From Streptomyces sp. NBC_00440 (GTDB taxonomy: Bacteria > Actinomycetota > Actinomycetes > Streptomycetales > Streptomycetaceae), in NCBI RefSeq assembly GCF_036014215.1, contig NZ_CP107921.1:372001-436000 (forward strand): 64,000 nt of DNA. Direction: 5' to 3'. Below, one piece after another: positions 34,242 to 42,747 of the stretch (its first letter is position 1; every line of letters begins with the position of its first letter). Below the pieces are notes generated by a model. That model was not told where the DNA came from. It made no database searches and was given only the letters and a program-made list of their open reading frames with translations. The translations under genes were made by a program, and so were the position numbers.

Positions 34242-34732
34242 GGAACTGCCGGTCTCGCTCACCGTCGGTTGAACTCTTCAGCCGGGCACCGGGCCCTCGC
34301 GGCCTCGGCAGCGCCGTTCGGCCCGGCGTCCGACTGAACCGGCTGCTCGGCTGCTCGACTGCCCACCGCATGGGGGCAGTCCGCGTCACTGGCGTACGCC
34401 ACCACCCGGCCGAGAAGGGCTCGCCCCTCCGCGCACAGCAGAAGACACAGAAACCACGAGACAGCGGGCCCACCGGACTGAAACCTTCCGCACAGCGATG
34501 CGGAATCTGCTTGAGGACATCCACCGCCGGATCGCGGTCGCGCCGGCGCCACGCCCTTGAACCGGGCTGAAACTGCCAGGTCGAATTACTCACTCGAATG
34601 AGTGGTGAAGCTTTGGCGCCGGCGCCCGGGAAGGGAAACGCTGCCACCCTGAGTTCACGAGTCATTGCTCGTGGACCGGGTCGCAGTGGGTACTCGATTC
34701 GCCCACTGCACAAGGAAATTAGAGGTCTTCGC
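34242..34732. other. Long intergenic region before the EF-hand gene
   Basis: About 490 bp with no convincing gene on either strand. It becomes noticeably AT-richer towards 34560-34732. It contains an inverted repeat CACTC-GAAT-GAGTG at 34591-34604 and AGAGG before the EF-hand start. Confidence 0.5.
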
Positions 34733-35290
34733 ATGGCGGAAGAATCCATTATCCACAGCAAGGCCCAGCACTACTACAACGTGTTCCATCACGAGCGCGA
34801 CGGGTGGGTCGGCGAAACCGACGTGTACGCCTGGGTGGGCCGCACGACGCAGGAATTCAAACTCACGCCAGGAACCGCCCCCGCCAGCGCGCTGCAGAAA
34901 TCCCTGCTGGAGTACTGGAAGAGACTGTTTGTCCCTATGGACACAGACGGGGACGGCGTCGTATCACGCGAAGAATTCCTGGCCGGATTTGTCAGCCTGG
35001 AGGACAGGCCGGATGATTACGCGCGGATTGTCACGCCGTCCGCCAAGGTCTTCGTGGCCACCGCCGACGTCGACGGAGACGGCGAACTCGACAAGTCCGA
35101 GTTCAAGCGCCTGTTTCAGTCCTCTTTCGCGCTGAGCGACGAAGACATCGACGTGTCGTTCGCCGACATCGACACCGACAGCTCCGGCTCCATCTCAACT
35201 GACGAGCTGAGAGCGGCCATTCGCGTGTTCCACAGCAGTACTGATCCGAACGACCGAGGCCACCGCCTCCTGGGGCCCCTGCGTTCCTGA
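34733..35290 (+). CDS. EF-hand calcium-binding protein, calerythrin-like
   Basis: A 185-aa protein with four EF-hand positions. Three loops are canonical: DTDGDGVVSREE, DVDGDGELDKSE and DTDSSGSISTDE; the first (ERDGWVGETD) is degenerate. The C-terminal FHSSTDPNDRGHRLLG corresponds to the tail of actinomycete calerythrin. It should buffer Ca2+ or act as a Ca2+-triggered partner protein. ATG 34733 has AGAGG upstream; an in-frame ATG at 34598 has no such site and adds unrelated sequence. Codon use here is less GC-extreme than in flanking genes. It is followed 140 bp later by a diiron-type oxygenase gene, and the two probably work together. Confidence 0.88.
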   Translation: MAEESIIHSKAQHYYNVFHHERDGWVGETDVYAWVGRTTQEFKLTPGTAPASALQKSLLEYWKRLFVPMDTDGDGVVSREEFLAGFVSLEDRPDDYARIVTPSAKVFVATADVDGDGELDKSEFKRLFQSSFALSDEDIDVSFADIDTDSSGSISTDELRAAIRVFHSSTDPNDRGHRLLGPLRS

Positions 35291-35430
35291 GCCGGCAGAA
35301 CTGGACAGGGTCCTCTCGTCCAGAGCCCCTCGCCGTCGGGTGCTGATTCCTCTCGGCACCGGCGATCAGAGGGGCTCCGCCGGTCCCGCATCGAGCCGCG
35401 CTCACGAACAACACGCCAGGAGAACCGACC

Positions 35431-36141
35431 GTGACCACCCATCCGCGGACAACCAAGGCCCCGCTGGTGACAGCGCACGCCAAGCGCATCGTGGCCGAGA
35501 CCGGTGTCCTGAACAATGCGTACTTCCGAACGCTGGTAGACGGAAGCATGTCGTTGGAGAACTTCCGCGCAAGCCAGGAGCAACTAGGTTTCGCCGTCAC
35601 CTACTTCGCCCGTCCGATGGCTGCGCTGGTGTCCCGGATCGAGCACCCCGCGGATCGCGTCGGCATCCTGGGCAATGTCGTGGAAGAACACGGCGGATTC
35701 CGCCCTCAGGAATTCCATCACGAGACCTTCCGCGGATTTCTGGCCAGCATCGGCAGCGACACCGTACGGCTGAACGGCCTGACGATGATGCCGGCCGTCC
35801 ACGCGTACAACAGCGTTCTCAGTGCGGTGTGTACGTGGGAGGATCCGCAGGTAGGAATTGGCTGCATGGGCGCGATCGAGTACGCATTCGCCTCGGTATC
35901 GGCCATCACGGGCAACGCGGCTGTGAACCGGGGTTGGGTCGCTCAAGCCGACCTGATGCACTACGGCCTCCACTCCGAAATCGACGAACAACACGCAGAG
36001 GACTTCTTCCTGCTGCTGGAACCCCACTACCGGAACCCAGCCGCACGACGCCGAATCGACCAGGGCCTCGGCCTGGGCGCGTACGCGCTGAACCGCCTCT
36101 ACACCGATCTGTCCGAACTGGGTCGTTCACAGCAAAACTGA
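35431..36141 (+). CDS. Heme-oxygenase-like diiron (HDO) / iron-containing redox enzyme
   Basis: A 236-aa all-helical protein of the heme-oxygenase-like fold. The metal-ligand pattern of diiron members (UndA, SznF, BesC type) can be read: Glu50 (ASQEQ), His87 (EEHGG), Glu150 (GAIEYAF), then H181-x3-D185-x2-H188 in LHSEIDEQH. This differs from TenA and PqqC members lacking the set. Such enzymes use O2 to cleave or hydroxylate amino or fatty acid substrates; the reaction here is unknown. GTG 35431 has AGGAG eight bases upstream. The pairing with an EF-hand protein is unusual. A transposase relic begins one base after the stop. Confidence 0.8.
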   Translation: MTTHPRTTKAPLVTAHAKRIVAETGVLNNAYFRTLVDGSMSLENFRASQEQLGFAVTYFARPMAALVSRIEHPADRVGILGNVVEEHGGFRPQEFHHETFRGFLASIGSDTVRLNGLTMMPAVHAYNSVLSAVCTWEDPQVGIGCMGAIEYAFASVSAITGNAAVNRGWVAQADLMHYGLHSEIDEQHAEDFFLLLEPHYRNPAARRRIDQGLGLGAYALNRLYTDLSELGRSQQN

Positions 36142-36320
36142 TCACGGCTGGGCGAGCAGGAAGGCTGCGAGCGCGGTGAATTCGTCAACGTCGGCGAGCA
36201 GCCGCCAGGCCGTCGGTGTCGAAGCGACGGGGCCGAACGCCTCTGCCTGTCCCGCAGTACGGCCGGATCCGCGATGGCCTCGCCGCCATTGGCGAGCATC
36301 ACCGCCACTTTCGCCTTTTC
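36142..36320 (-). pseudogene. Frameshifted transposase relic (IS1380-like)
   Basis: Reading the minus strand gives AVMLANGGEAIADPAVLRDRQ and, after a single-base shift, GPVASTPTAWRLLADVDEF ending at a TGA at 36142. This resembles the N-terminal part of actinomycete IS1380-type transposases. No terminal repeats or the catalytic domain remain. Confidence 0.6.
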
Positions 36321-36355
36321 GCCACCAGCCGCCGTACCCAGGTGAAACGGCGGGG

Positions 36356-37546
36356 CTACCGCCGCACCCGCGGCATCCCCAGCCCGATCCAGGAGATGAT
36401 CTCCCGCTGGATCTCGTTGTTGCCGCCGCCGAAGGTGAAGATGACGGCCGAGCGGTAGCCGCGCTCCAGTTCGCCGTGGAGCACCGCGCCGGCCGAGCCC
36501 TCCTTGAGGGGGCCCGCCGCGCCGATGACCTCCATCAGCCAGGCGTAGGCGTCCCTGCGGGCCTCCGACCCGTACACCTTGACCGCGGACGCGTCCTGCG
36601 GGGTGAGCGTGCCGTTCTGTACGGCGTTGACCATCTGCCAGTTCAGCAGCTTCATCGCGTCGAGCCGGGTGTGGGTGCGGGCCAGCCGGCCGCGCACCCA
36701 GCCGAGGTCGATGACCCGGCGCCCGCCGTCAATCTCCGTCTCCGCGGCCCACCGCTGGACGTTGTGCAGGGCCCGGATGGCCATGGTGCCGTGGGCTGCG
36801 AGGGTGACCCGCTCGTGGTTGAGCTGGTTGGTGATCAGCCGCCAGCCCTTGTTCTCCTCACCGACCCGGCGGGAGGCGGGGACCCTGACGTTCTCGTAGT
36901 AGCTGGCGCTGGTGTCGTGGGAGGCCAGGGTGTTGATGAGGGTGCAGGAGTAGCCGGGGTCGTCCGTCGGCACCAGCAGCATGGTGATGCCCTTGTGCGC
37001 GGGGGCCGCCGGATCGGTGCGGACGGCGAGCCACACCCAGTCGGCGGTGTCCCCGTTGGTCGTCCAGATCTTCTGGCCGTTCACCGTGTAATGGCCGGTG
37101 GTCTCGTCGCCCTCGCGCACGGCGCGGGTCTTCAGCGCGGCGAGGTCGGTGCCGGCGTCGGGCTCGCTGTAGCCGATCGCGAAGTCGATCTCGCCCTTGA
37201 GGATCTTCGGCAGGAAGTACGACTTCTGCTCATCGGTGCCGAACTGCATGATCGTCGGGCCGACCGTGTTGAGCGCCATCAGCGGCAGCGGCACACCGGC
37301 CTGCGCCGCCTCGTCGAAGAAGATGAACTGCTCCATCGGGGAGAGCCCGCGTCCGCCGTACTCCTTCGGCCAGCCGACACCCAGCCAGCCGTCACCGCCC
37401 AGACGGCGGACGGTCTCCCGGTAGAAGCGCTTCTGCGCCGCCGGGTCCGCGTACCGCGCGTAGGCGTTGTCGGGTACCAGGTCGGCGAAGTACGCGCGCA
37501 GCTCGGTACGCAACTGCTGTTGTTCGGGGGTGTATTCGAGGTGCAC
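36356..37546 (-). CDS. Acyl-CoA dehydrogenase
   Basis: A 396-aa FAD enzyme that oxidises acyl-CoA to enoyl-CoA. It has the N-terminal helical domain (YTPEQQQLRTELRAYFADL), FAIGYSEPDAGTDLAALKTRA and GQKIWTTNGDTADWVWLAVR in the flavin-binding barrel, and the C-terminal helical bundle ending FTFGGGNNEIQREIISWIGLGMPR. The catalytic glutamate was not assigned. GTG 37546 follows GAGGAGGGG; no better start exists. A 14-bp match to the KstR steroid-regulon operator lies 39 bp upstream, pointing to sterol or side-chain breakdown. Confidence 0.9.
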   Translation of the reverse strand: MHLEYTPEQQQLRTELRAYFADLVPDNAYARYADPAAQKRFYRETVRRLGGDGWLGVGWPKEYGGRGLSPMEQFIFFDEAAQAGVPLPLMALNTVGPTIMQFGTDEQKSYFLPKILKGEIDFAIGYSEPDAGTDLAALKTRAVREGDETTGHYTVNGQKIWTTNGDTADWVWLAVRTDPAAPAHKGITMLLVPTDDPGYSCTLINTLASHDTSASYYENVRVPASRRVGEENKGWRLITNQLNHERVTLAAHGTMAIRALHNVQRWAAETEIDGGRRVIDLGWVRGRLARTHTRLDAMKLLNWQMVNAVQNGTLTPQDASAVKVYGSEARRDAYAWLMEVIGAAGPLKEGSAGAVLHGELERGYRSAVIFTFGGGNNEIQREIISWIGLGMPRVRR

Positions 37547-37584
37547 GGCCCCTCCTCGGTGCGGCGTCGGATCGAGGGGCACAG

Positions 37585-37598
37585 TAGAACGTGTTCCA
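37585..37598 (-). promoter_or_regulatory. KstR-type operator (TNNAACNNGTTNNA)
   Basis: TAGAACGTGTTCCA fits every fixed base of the consensus known for KstR, the TetR-family repressor of steroid catabolism in mycobacteria and relatives. A second inverted repeat, CCATTC-TTTTG-GAATGG, overlaps its end (37596-37612). Confidence 0.55.
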
Positions 37599-37634
37599 TT
37601 CTTTTGGAATGGCGATGACCGTCCTGTCTTCGCC

Positions 37635-37731
37635 GCCGCCCCCGCATGGGGGCGGCTGTGCCGGGCAGCCGATGCGACAGGGGGCCCGCACCGTTGCACC
37701 CTGGTTCCAGGGTGCGGCGCGGGCCGCCCCC
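37635..37731 (+). other. Two strong hairpins in the aldo/keto reductase leader
   Basis: GCCGCCCCC-GCAT-GGGGGCGGC (37635-37656), then a nested stem: GGGGGCCCGC outside and GCACCCTGG-TT-CCAGGGTGC inside (37680-37731). They end about 32 bp before ATG 37763, so they may act as leader structures or block read-through. Confidence 0.55.
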
Positions 37732-37762
37732 TGACCGAGGCATCATCCGGACGAGGCAAGGA

Positions 37763-38602
37763 ATGATTGTGAACGCGGTTCCCACCATCAGCCTGAACAA
37801 CGGCGTCCAGATCCCCCAGCTGGGCTTCGGTGTGTTCCAGATCGAGCCGGCCGACACCGTCGCGGCGACGCTGGCCGCTCTGGAGACCGGTTACCGGCAC
37901 ATCGACACCGCCGAGATGTACGGCAACGAGAAGGAGGTCGGGCAGGCGGTACGCGACTCCGGTCTGGCCCGCGAGGACGTCTTCGTCACCAGCAAGCTGA
38001 ACAACGGCTTCCACGCCCACGACGACGCGCTCAAGGCCTTCGACCGGACACTCAGCGAGCTGCGTTTCGACTATCTGGACCTGTTCCTGATCCACTGGCC
38101 GCTGCCCGGCGTCGGCGATTTCGTCGAGACGTGGACGGCCATGGAGGAGATCTACCGCTCGGGCCGCGCGAAGGCGATCGGGGTCTCCAACTTCCAGCCG
38201 CACCATCTGCGGCGGCTCCTCCAGGAGACCGAGATCGTGCCGGCCGTGAACCAGATCGAGGTCCACCCCTATCTGGCGCAGGACGAGGTGCGCGCGTTCG
38301 GCGCCGGGCACCGGATCGCCACCGAGGCGTGGTCGCCGATCGCCCAGGGCAAGGTCCTGGACGACCCGACGATCACCGGGATCGCCCGTCGGCTCGGCCG
38401 CACCCCGGCCCAGGTCACCCTGCGCTGGCACATTCAGCGGAACGACATCGTGTTCCCGAAGTCCGTCACGCGCTCGCGCGTCGAGGAGAACTTCGCACTC
38501 TTCGACTTCGAGCTCACCGAGGCCGACATGGCCGCCATCACCGGCCTGGATCGCGGTGAGCGCACCGGCCCAGACCCGGACACCTTCAACTACGTCCCGT
38601 AG
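37763..38602 (+). CDS. Aldo/keto reductase (2,5-diketo-gluconate reductase type)
   Basis: A 279-aa NADPH-dependent AKR. The catalytic tetrad is complete: Asp and Tyr in HIDTAEMYGNE, Lys in VTSKLNN, His in LIHWPLPG. IGVSNFQPHHL and the cofactor motif VFPKSVTRSRVEENFALFDFEL are standard for the AKR5 group. Substrates are typically small ketones, aldehydes or keto sugars. It diverges from the acyl-CoA dehydrogenase across the KstR-type box and may share its control. AAGGA lies directly before ATG 37763. Confidence 0.9.
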   Translation: MIVNAVPTISLNNGVQIPQLGFGVFQIEPADTVAATLAALETGYRHIDTAEMYGNEKEVGQAVRDSGLAREDVFVTSKLNNGFHAHDDALKAFDRTLSELRFDYLDLFLIHWPLPGVGDFVETWTAMEEIYRSGRAKAIGVSNFQPHHLRRLLQETEIVPAVNQIEVHPYLAQDEVRAFGAGHRIATEAWSPIAQGKVLDDPTITGIARRLGRTPAQVTLRWHIQRNDIVFPKSVTRSRVEENFALFDFELTEADMAAITGLDRGERTGPDPDTFNYVP

Positions 38603-38625
38603 CACGGTGGAGCCGCGAGGGTTCG

Positions 38626-38650
38626 GGGGCCGCCGGATATCCGCGGCCCC
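38626..38650. terminator. Bidirectional palindromic terminator
   Basis: GGGGCCG-c-CGGAT meets ATCCG-CGGCCCC with one unpaired base. It lies between the convergent aldo/keto reductase and quinone-oxidoreductase-like genes. Confidence 0.65.
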
Positions 38651-38695
38651 GGACCATCGCGGGCGTACCGCTCCCGCGGCCCCCGGGCCCATCGG

Positions 38696-39757
38696 CTACG
38701 GAACCGGGGTCAGGACGACCTTTCCCGCGACCGTTCCCGACTCGGCCAGCCGCAGGGCTTCGGCCGCGCGGTCCAGCGGGATGCGGGCTGCGACCGGGGC
38801 GGTGAGCGAGCCGTCGGCGAGCAGATCCAGTACCTGGATCAGATCGGACCGGGTGCGCGCCCGGAACTCCGCGGCGCGCCGCTTCCCCGCCCAGATGTTG
38901 TAGAAGGTGGCACGGCGGCGGTTGGGCAGCAGATTCCAGAGGGCCAGCCGCCCGATCAGCTGGAGCACCGGCAGCCTGGAGGATCCCGGCGTGTCCCGGG
39001 TGGCCGCGGTGCCGTACGACACGAGGGTGCCGCCCGGCGCCAGCAGCCGGAACGAGTCGACGACGCCGTCACCGCCGACATGGTCGAAGACGGCGTCCAC
39101 GCCGTGCGGGGCGGCGGCCCGCAGCCGGTCCGCCAGACCGGGCGCCCGGTAGTCGACGGGGACGACACCCCGGGCGCGCAGGGCCTCATGGTGGCGGGGC
39201 GAAGCCGTACCGATGACCTGCGCCCCGGCGAGCAGGGCCAGCTGTACGAGCGTGGAGCCCACCCCGCCGTTCGCACCGTGCACCAGGACGGTCTGCCCGG
39301 CGCGGACCCGGGCGGCGCGGTGCAGCATCTGCCAGGCGGTGATCCCGTTGACGACGAGGGTCTCGGCCTCGGCCGGATCGACACCGGCGGGCACCGGGAC
39401 CAGATCAGCGGCGCGGACCAGCAGACGGTCCGCCCAGCCCCCGGTCTTGAGCAGCGCGGCGAACCGGTTGCCCACCAGACCGGAGTCCACGCCCGGCCCC
39501 GCCTCCACGACGGTGCCCACCACGTCGTAGCCCGGCACGAAGGGGTACGCCGGCTGGTCGTAGTACTTGCCGCGGCGCATCTGCTGCTCGGCGAACGAGA
39601 CGCCGGTGGCCTCCATCTCCAGCAGCACCTCACCGGGCCCGGGGGCGGGCGCCGGCCGGGTCCGCACCTCCAGACCCTCCGGCTCGACGGCACCCGGCAG
39701 GACGACCTCGGTGACCGTGGCGTTCCTGAGGAAGCTGGGGTTCTCGGCGTTCGTCAT
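38696..39757 (-). CDS. Zinc-less MDR alcohol dehydrogenase / quinone oxidoreductase-like
   Basis: A 353-aa medium-chain dehydrogenase. It has the GroES-like N-terminal domain (GEVLLEMEATGVSFAEQQMRRG, PGYDVVGTVVEAGPGV), the Rossmann motif VLVHGANGGVGSTLVQLALLAGAQVIGTAS, and no structural-zinc cysteines, as in quinone reductases. ATG 39757 has GGAG just before it; a GTG at 39781 is in frame. It is divergent from a TetR gene, with a compound palindrome between them, and is the likely target of that TetR. Confidence 0.87.
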   Translation of the reverse strand: MTNAENPSFLRNATVTEVVLPGAVEPEGLEVRTRPAPAPGPGEVLLEMEATGVSFAEQQMRRGKYYDQPAYPFVPGYDVVGTVVEAGPGVDSGLVGNRFAALLKTGGWADRLLVRAADLVPVPAGVDPAEAETLVVNGITAWQMLHRAARVRAGQTVLVHGANGGVGSTLVQLALLAGAQVIGTASPRHHEALRARGVVPVDYRAPGLADRLRAAAPHGVDAVFDHVGGDGVVDSFRLLAPGGTLVSYGTAATRDTPGSSRLPVLQLIGRLALWNLLPNRRRATFYNIWAGKRRAAEFRARTRSDLIQVLDLLADGSLTAPVAARIPLDRAAEALRLAESGTVAGKVVLTPVP

Positions 39758-39780
39758 CACTCCACTGCCTTTCGTTATCA

Positions 39781-39819
39781 CTTCACTTGTTAGTTATAAC
39801 CTCTAACTGAAGAGTGAAG
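39781..39819. promoter_or_regulatory. Compound operator between MDR and TetR genes
   Basis: CTTCACT (39781) and AGTGAAG (39813) form outer arms; AGTTA-7-TAACT (39792-39808) and the palindrome GTTATAAC lie inside. AT-rich compared with its surroundings. Confidence 0.6.
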
Positions 39820-39880
39820 CTGTTACGATTGATTGTCAAGCGCGGTTCACTGCCACAGGCGCGGCACGAAAGGACTCCGT

Positions 39881-40516
39881 ATGAGCGAAGAGACCACGCC
39901 CTCCACGCCGCCCGACCGGCGCGCACGTCTGCGGGAGCAGACCAGGCGGGAGGCCAAGGACATCGCCCTGGAGCAGCTGGCCAGGACAGGGCCGGCCGGC
40001 ATCTCGGTGAACGCGATCGCCAAGGCGATGGGCATGACGGGCCCCGCGCTCTACCGCTACTTCGCCAGCCGCGACGAACTCCTGACCGCGCTGATCGCCG
40101 ACGCGTACACCGGCCTCGCCGCCGCACTGACCCGGGCCGCCGCACAGGAAACCAACGGCCGGACCACTCCGGAAGGGGTCACGGAGAGCGTGCGGGGAGC
40201 GCGGCTGCGCGGGCTGGCACATGCCTGGCGCGGCTGGGCGAAGGAGCATCCGGAGCGCTATCTGCTGATCTACGGGACCCCGGTCCCCGGATACAGCGCG
40301 CCCGAGGAGACCAGGACCATCGCGGCCGGAATGATGCGGACCACGGTGTCCGCCTGCGAGGGTCTGGACCCGGCGGAAACGGCGGAGCACCGGGCGCTGC
40401 GGGCCTGGACCCGGCTGCACGGGCTGGTCGGCCTGGAGGTCGCGGGCCACTTCGACGGCATGGACTTCGACGTGGACCAGCTCTTCTCCGATGAGGTCGA
40501 AAGCCTCATCCGGTAA
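39881..40516 (+). CDS. TetR-family transcriptional regulator
   Basis: A 211-aa repressor. HTH: GISVNAIAKAMGMTGPALYRYFASRDELLTALI at about 35-67. The ligand domain has the TetR_C-13-like AWRGWAKEHPERYLLIYGTPVPGYSAP. AAAGGA precedes ATG 39881. Divergent from the MDR oxidoreductase across a compound palindrome, so it probably represses that gene and itself. Ligand unknown. Confidence 0.9.
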   Translation: MSEETTPSTPPDRRARLREQTRREAKDIALEQLARTGPAGISVNAIAKAMGMTGPALYRYFASRDELLTALIADAYTGLAAALTRAAAQETNGRTTPEGVTESVRGARLRGLAHAWRGWAKEHPERYLLIYGTPVPGYSAPEETRTIAAGMMRTTVSACEGLDPAETAEHRALRAWTRLHGLVGLEVAGHFDGMDFDVDQLFSDEVESLIR

Positions 40517-40558
40517 TCCGCGCCCTCAACACCCCCGACGAGTACGGAAGTTACTTAC

Positions 40559-42610
40559 TCAGGTGCCGTTGCCGGACGGCTCGAACTCGCACCAGACGGC
40601 CTTGCCGTCCCCGCGCGGTTCGACACCCCAGCGGGCCGACACCGCGTCGATCATCATCAGGCCGCGCCCCGAGGTCGCCGCTTCCCCCGGGGTGCGGCGG
40701 CGCGGCCAGGCGCTGGACCGGTCCTTGACCCAGAGCCGGATCCGCCGCACCGGCTCGGGCAGCACTTCGAGGGTCAGGACGGCGCCGCCCTCCGTGTGCA
40801 GCAGCACGTTCACCAGGAGTTCCCCCGCGGCGAGCTCCACGTCGTCGACGAGCTCTTCGAGCCCCCAGGCCTCCAGCGCGCCGCGCAGGACGGCGCGGGC
40901 CTCGGCGAGCCCTTCCGGGTCGGCCTGGTGGATGTACTGGTGGATACGGGGTGCCTGCGGGGTCCCCGGGTCGGGCGCCCTGCGCAGTACCAGCAGGGCG
41001 ACGTCGTCACTGGTGCCCCAGCGCTCCCAGAGCCGGGTGGCCACGTCGTCGGCGAGCGCCTCCGCCCCCTCGGGACCCTGACGCACCGCGTCGGCGAGCG
41101 CGTCCATCCCGACACCGATGTCGGTACCCGGCTCCTCGACCAGGCCGTCGGTGCAGAGCAGGAGGGTCTCACCGGGCACCAGGTCGAGCCGGGTCTCGGG
41201 GTACTCCTCCTGCCCGAACTCCGTGCCCAGGCCGAGCGGGAGGCCGCCGCGTACGTTCGGCCAGCCGACCCGCCCGTCGGTGTGGCGGATCAGTGGTCCG
41301 AGATGCCCCGCGCGGACCGCCCTGATCGCACCCGACGCCAGATCGACCTGGGCGTAGGTGCAGGTGGCGAAGCGGTCGGTGTCCAACTCGGCGAGGAAGC
41401 GGGAGGCGCGCGCCAGCACGGTGCCCGGGGCGTGCCCCTCCCCCGCGTACGCGCGCAGTGCGATACGGAGCTGGCCCATGATGGCCGACGCGTGTGTGTC
41501 GTGGCCCTGGACGTCACCGACCACGATGCCCACCCTGCCGCGCGGCAGGGCGACGACGTCGTACCAGTCGCCGCCGACCTCCCGGCCGCTCCACGCCGAG
41601 TGGTAGCGCACGGCGATCTCTGCGGACGGGAACTCGGGGATGCGCCGGGGCAGCATGGCGGACTGGAGCCCGGTGGCGAACTCCCTTTCCTGGTCGAAGA
41701 GAACGGCGCGCTGCAGGGACTGGGCGACGATGCCCGCAAGGCCCAGGCAGAGGTTGCGGTCCTCCGACGAGAAGCGGCTGCGCCCCCGGTAGAAGAGCGC
41801 CAGACAGCCGATGGAGCGGGCCTGCGCGATCAGCGGCAGGAAGGCCGCAGCGTCGAGCCCCATCCCCTCGGTGTACGGACGCAGCCGGGGGTACTCCTCC
41901 GAGAGATCGGCCAGCGAGGTGACGAACCGCGGCTGCTGGGACAGGATCGCGTCGGCCAGCGGCAGCGAGTCGTCGAGCCGGTGGCGCCTCAGGTCGTCCA
42001 GGACGTGCATCGTGTCCCCGGAGATCGCGACGAGTTCCAGTGCCCCGCCCGCGACCAGGCCGAGGACGAGCCCGTCGGCTCCGAAGCGTTCTAGCCCGTT
42101 GTCGCCGGTCAGGACTGCCGTCACATCGTCGACGGTGACCGCCCGGGAGAGCGCGTCGGTGGTGCCCTGGACCATGGCGGTCACCCGTCGGCGGCCCGCT
42201 TCGACGGGGCTGACGGTGACGAATTCGGTCAGTTCGGTCGTCGCGTTGCGCACGATCCCGATGACGCGGTACGGGGTTTCCTGTTCGTCCCGCAGGATCC
42301 GGCCGCGGGTGTGGGTCCACTGCCGGACCCCGTTGCGGCGCCGCAGCTGGAAGTACACCCCGTACGAGGAACGGCCGGTCCGGATGGCCTGCGTCAGCGC
42401 CGCGTCGAGCCTGTTGCCCTCCTCGGGCGGGATGCGGATGCCCAGGGACTCGGGGCGGCCGTCGAACTCGCCGGGGCGCAGATCGAACACCGCGAGACCG
42501 GGCCCGTCGAACTCCAGCGTCCCGCTGCGCAGGTCCCAGTCGAAACTGCCCATGCGGTTGAGGGCCAGCCGCTCGCCCGGCCCGATCAGGGGAAGATCTC
42601 GTCCTGCCAT
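40559..42610 (-). CDS. SpoIIE-type PP2C phosphatase with PAS, GAF and HATPase_c domains
   Basis: A 683-aa cytosolic signalling protein. Order of parts: PAS (about 10-130, with the PAC-like GVYFQLRRRNGVRQWTHTRGRILRDEQ), GAF (about 150-310), SpoIIE/RsbU phosphatase (about 330-550; metal sites in GREVGGDWYDVVALPRGRVGIVVGDVQGHD and LLCTDGLVEEP), then an RsbW-like anti-sigma kinase ATP-binding domain (about 565-680; ELAAGELLVNVLLHTEG, GRGLMMIDAVSARWG). Such proteins control alternative sigma factors through anti-sigma-factor antagonists in actinomycetes, in response to a stimulus bound by PAS or GAF. The ligand and partner are not encoded nearby. Confidence 0.93.
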   Translation of the reverse strand: MAGRDLPLIGPGERLALNRMGSFDWDLRSGTLEFDGPGLAVFDLRPGEFDGRPESLGIRIPPEEGNRLDAALTQAIRTGRSSYGVYFQLRRRNGVRQWTHTRGRILRDEQETPYRVIGIVRNATTELTEFVTVSPVEAGRRRVTAMVQGTTDALSRAVTVDDVTAVLTGDNGLERFGADGLVLGLVAGGALELVAISGDTMHVLDDLRRHRLDDSLPLADAILSQQPRFVTSLADLSEEYPRLRPYTEGMGLDAAAFLPLIAQARSIGCLALFYRGRSRFSSEDRNLCLGLAGIVAQSLQRAVLFDQEREFATGLQSAMLPRRIPEFPSAEIAVRYHSAWSGREVGGDWYDVVALPRGRVGIVVGDVQGHDTHASAIMGQLRIALRAYAGEGHAPGTVLARASRFLAELDTDRFATCTYAQVDLASGAIRAVRAGHLGPLIRHTDGRVGWPNVRGGLPLGLGTEFGQEEYPETRLDLVPGETLLLCTDGLVEEPGTDIGVGMDALADAVRQGPEGAEALADDVATRLWERWGTSDDVALLVLRRAPDPGTPQAPRIHQYIHQADPEGLAEARAVLRGALEAWGLEELVDDVELAAGELLVNVLLHTEGGAVLTLEVLPEPVRRIRLWVKDRSSAWPRRRTPGEAATSGRGLMMIDAVSARWGVEPRGDGKAVWCEFEPSGNGT

Positions 42611-42693
42611 ACGGTCGCTCCGGAGGAGGGCTGAGGTGCCCAAAGCTTAACTTTTCGCGGTGGGCCCCGCATCAGGGCCGCTGTCCGGGCCGT

Positions 42694-42728
42694 GCGTCCG
42701 GGCTCCCGGAGCGGGACGGCCCGGACGC
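42694..42728 (-). terminator. Strong terminator after the DinB gene
   Basis: GCGTCCGGGC plus TCCCG pair with CGGGA and GCCCGGACGC, with a 3-nt loop and a 2-nt bulge: about 15 base pairs, 20 bp after the DinB stop. Confidence 0.7.
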
Positions 42729-42747
42729 AGGGGGCTGCCGGGCCGCG

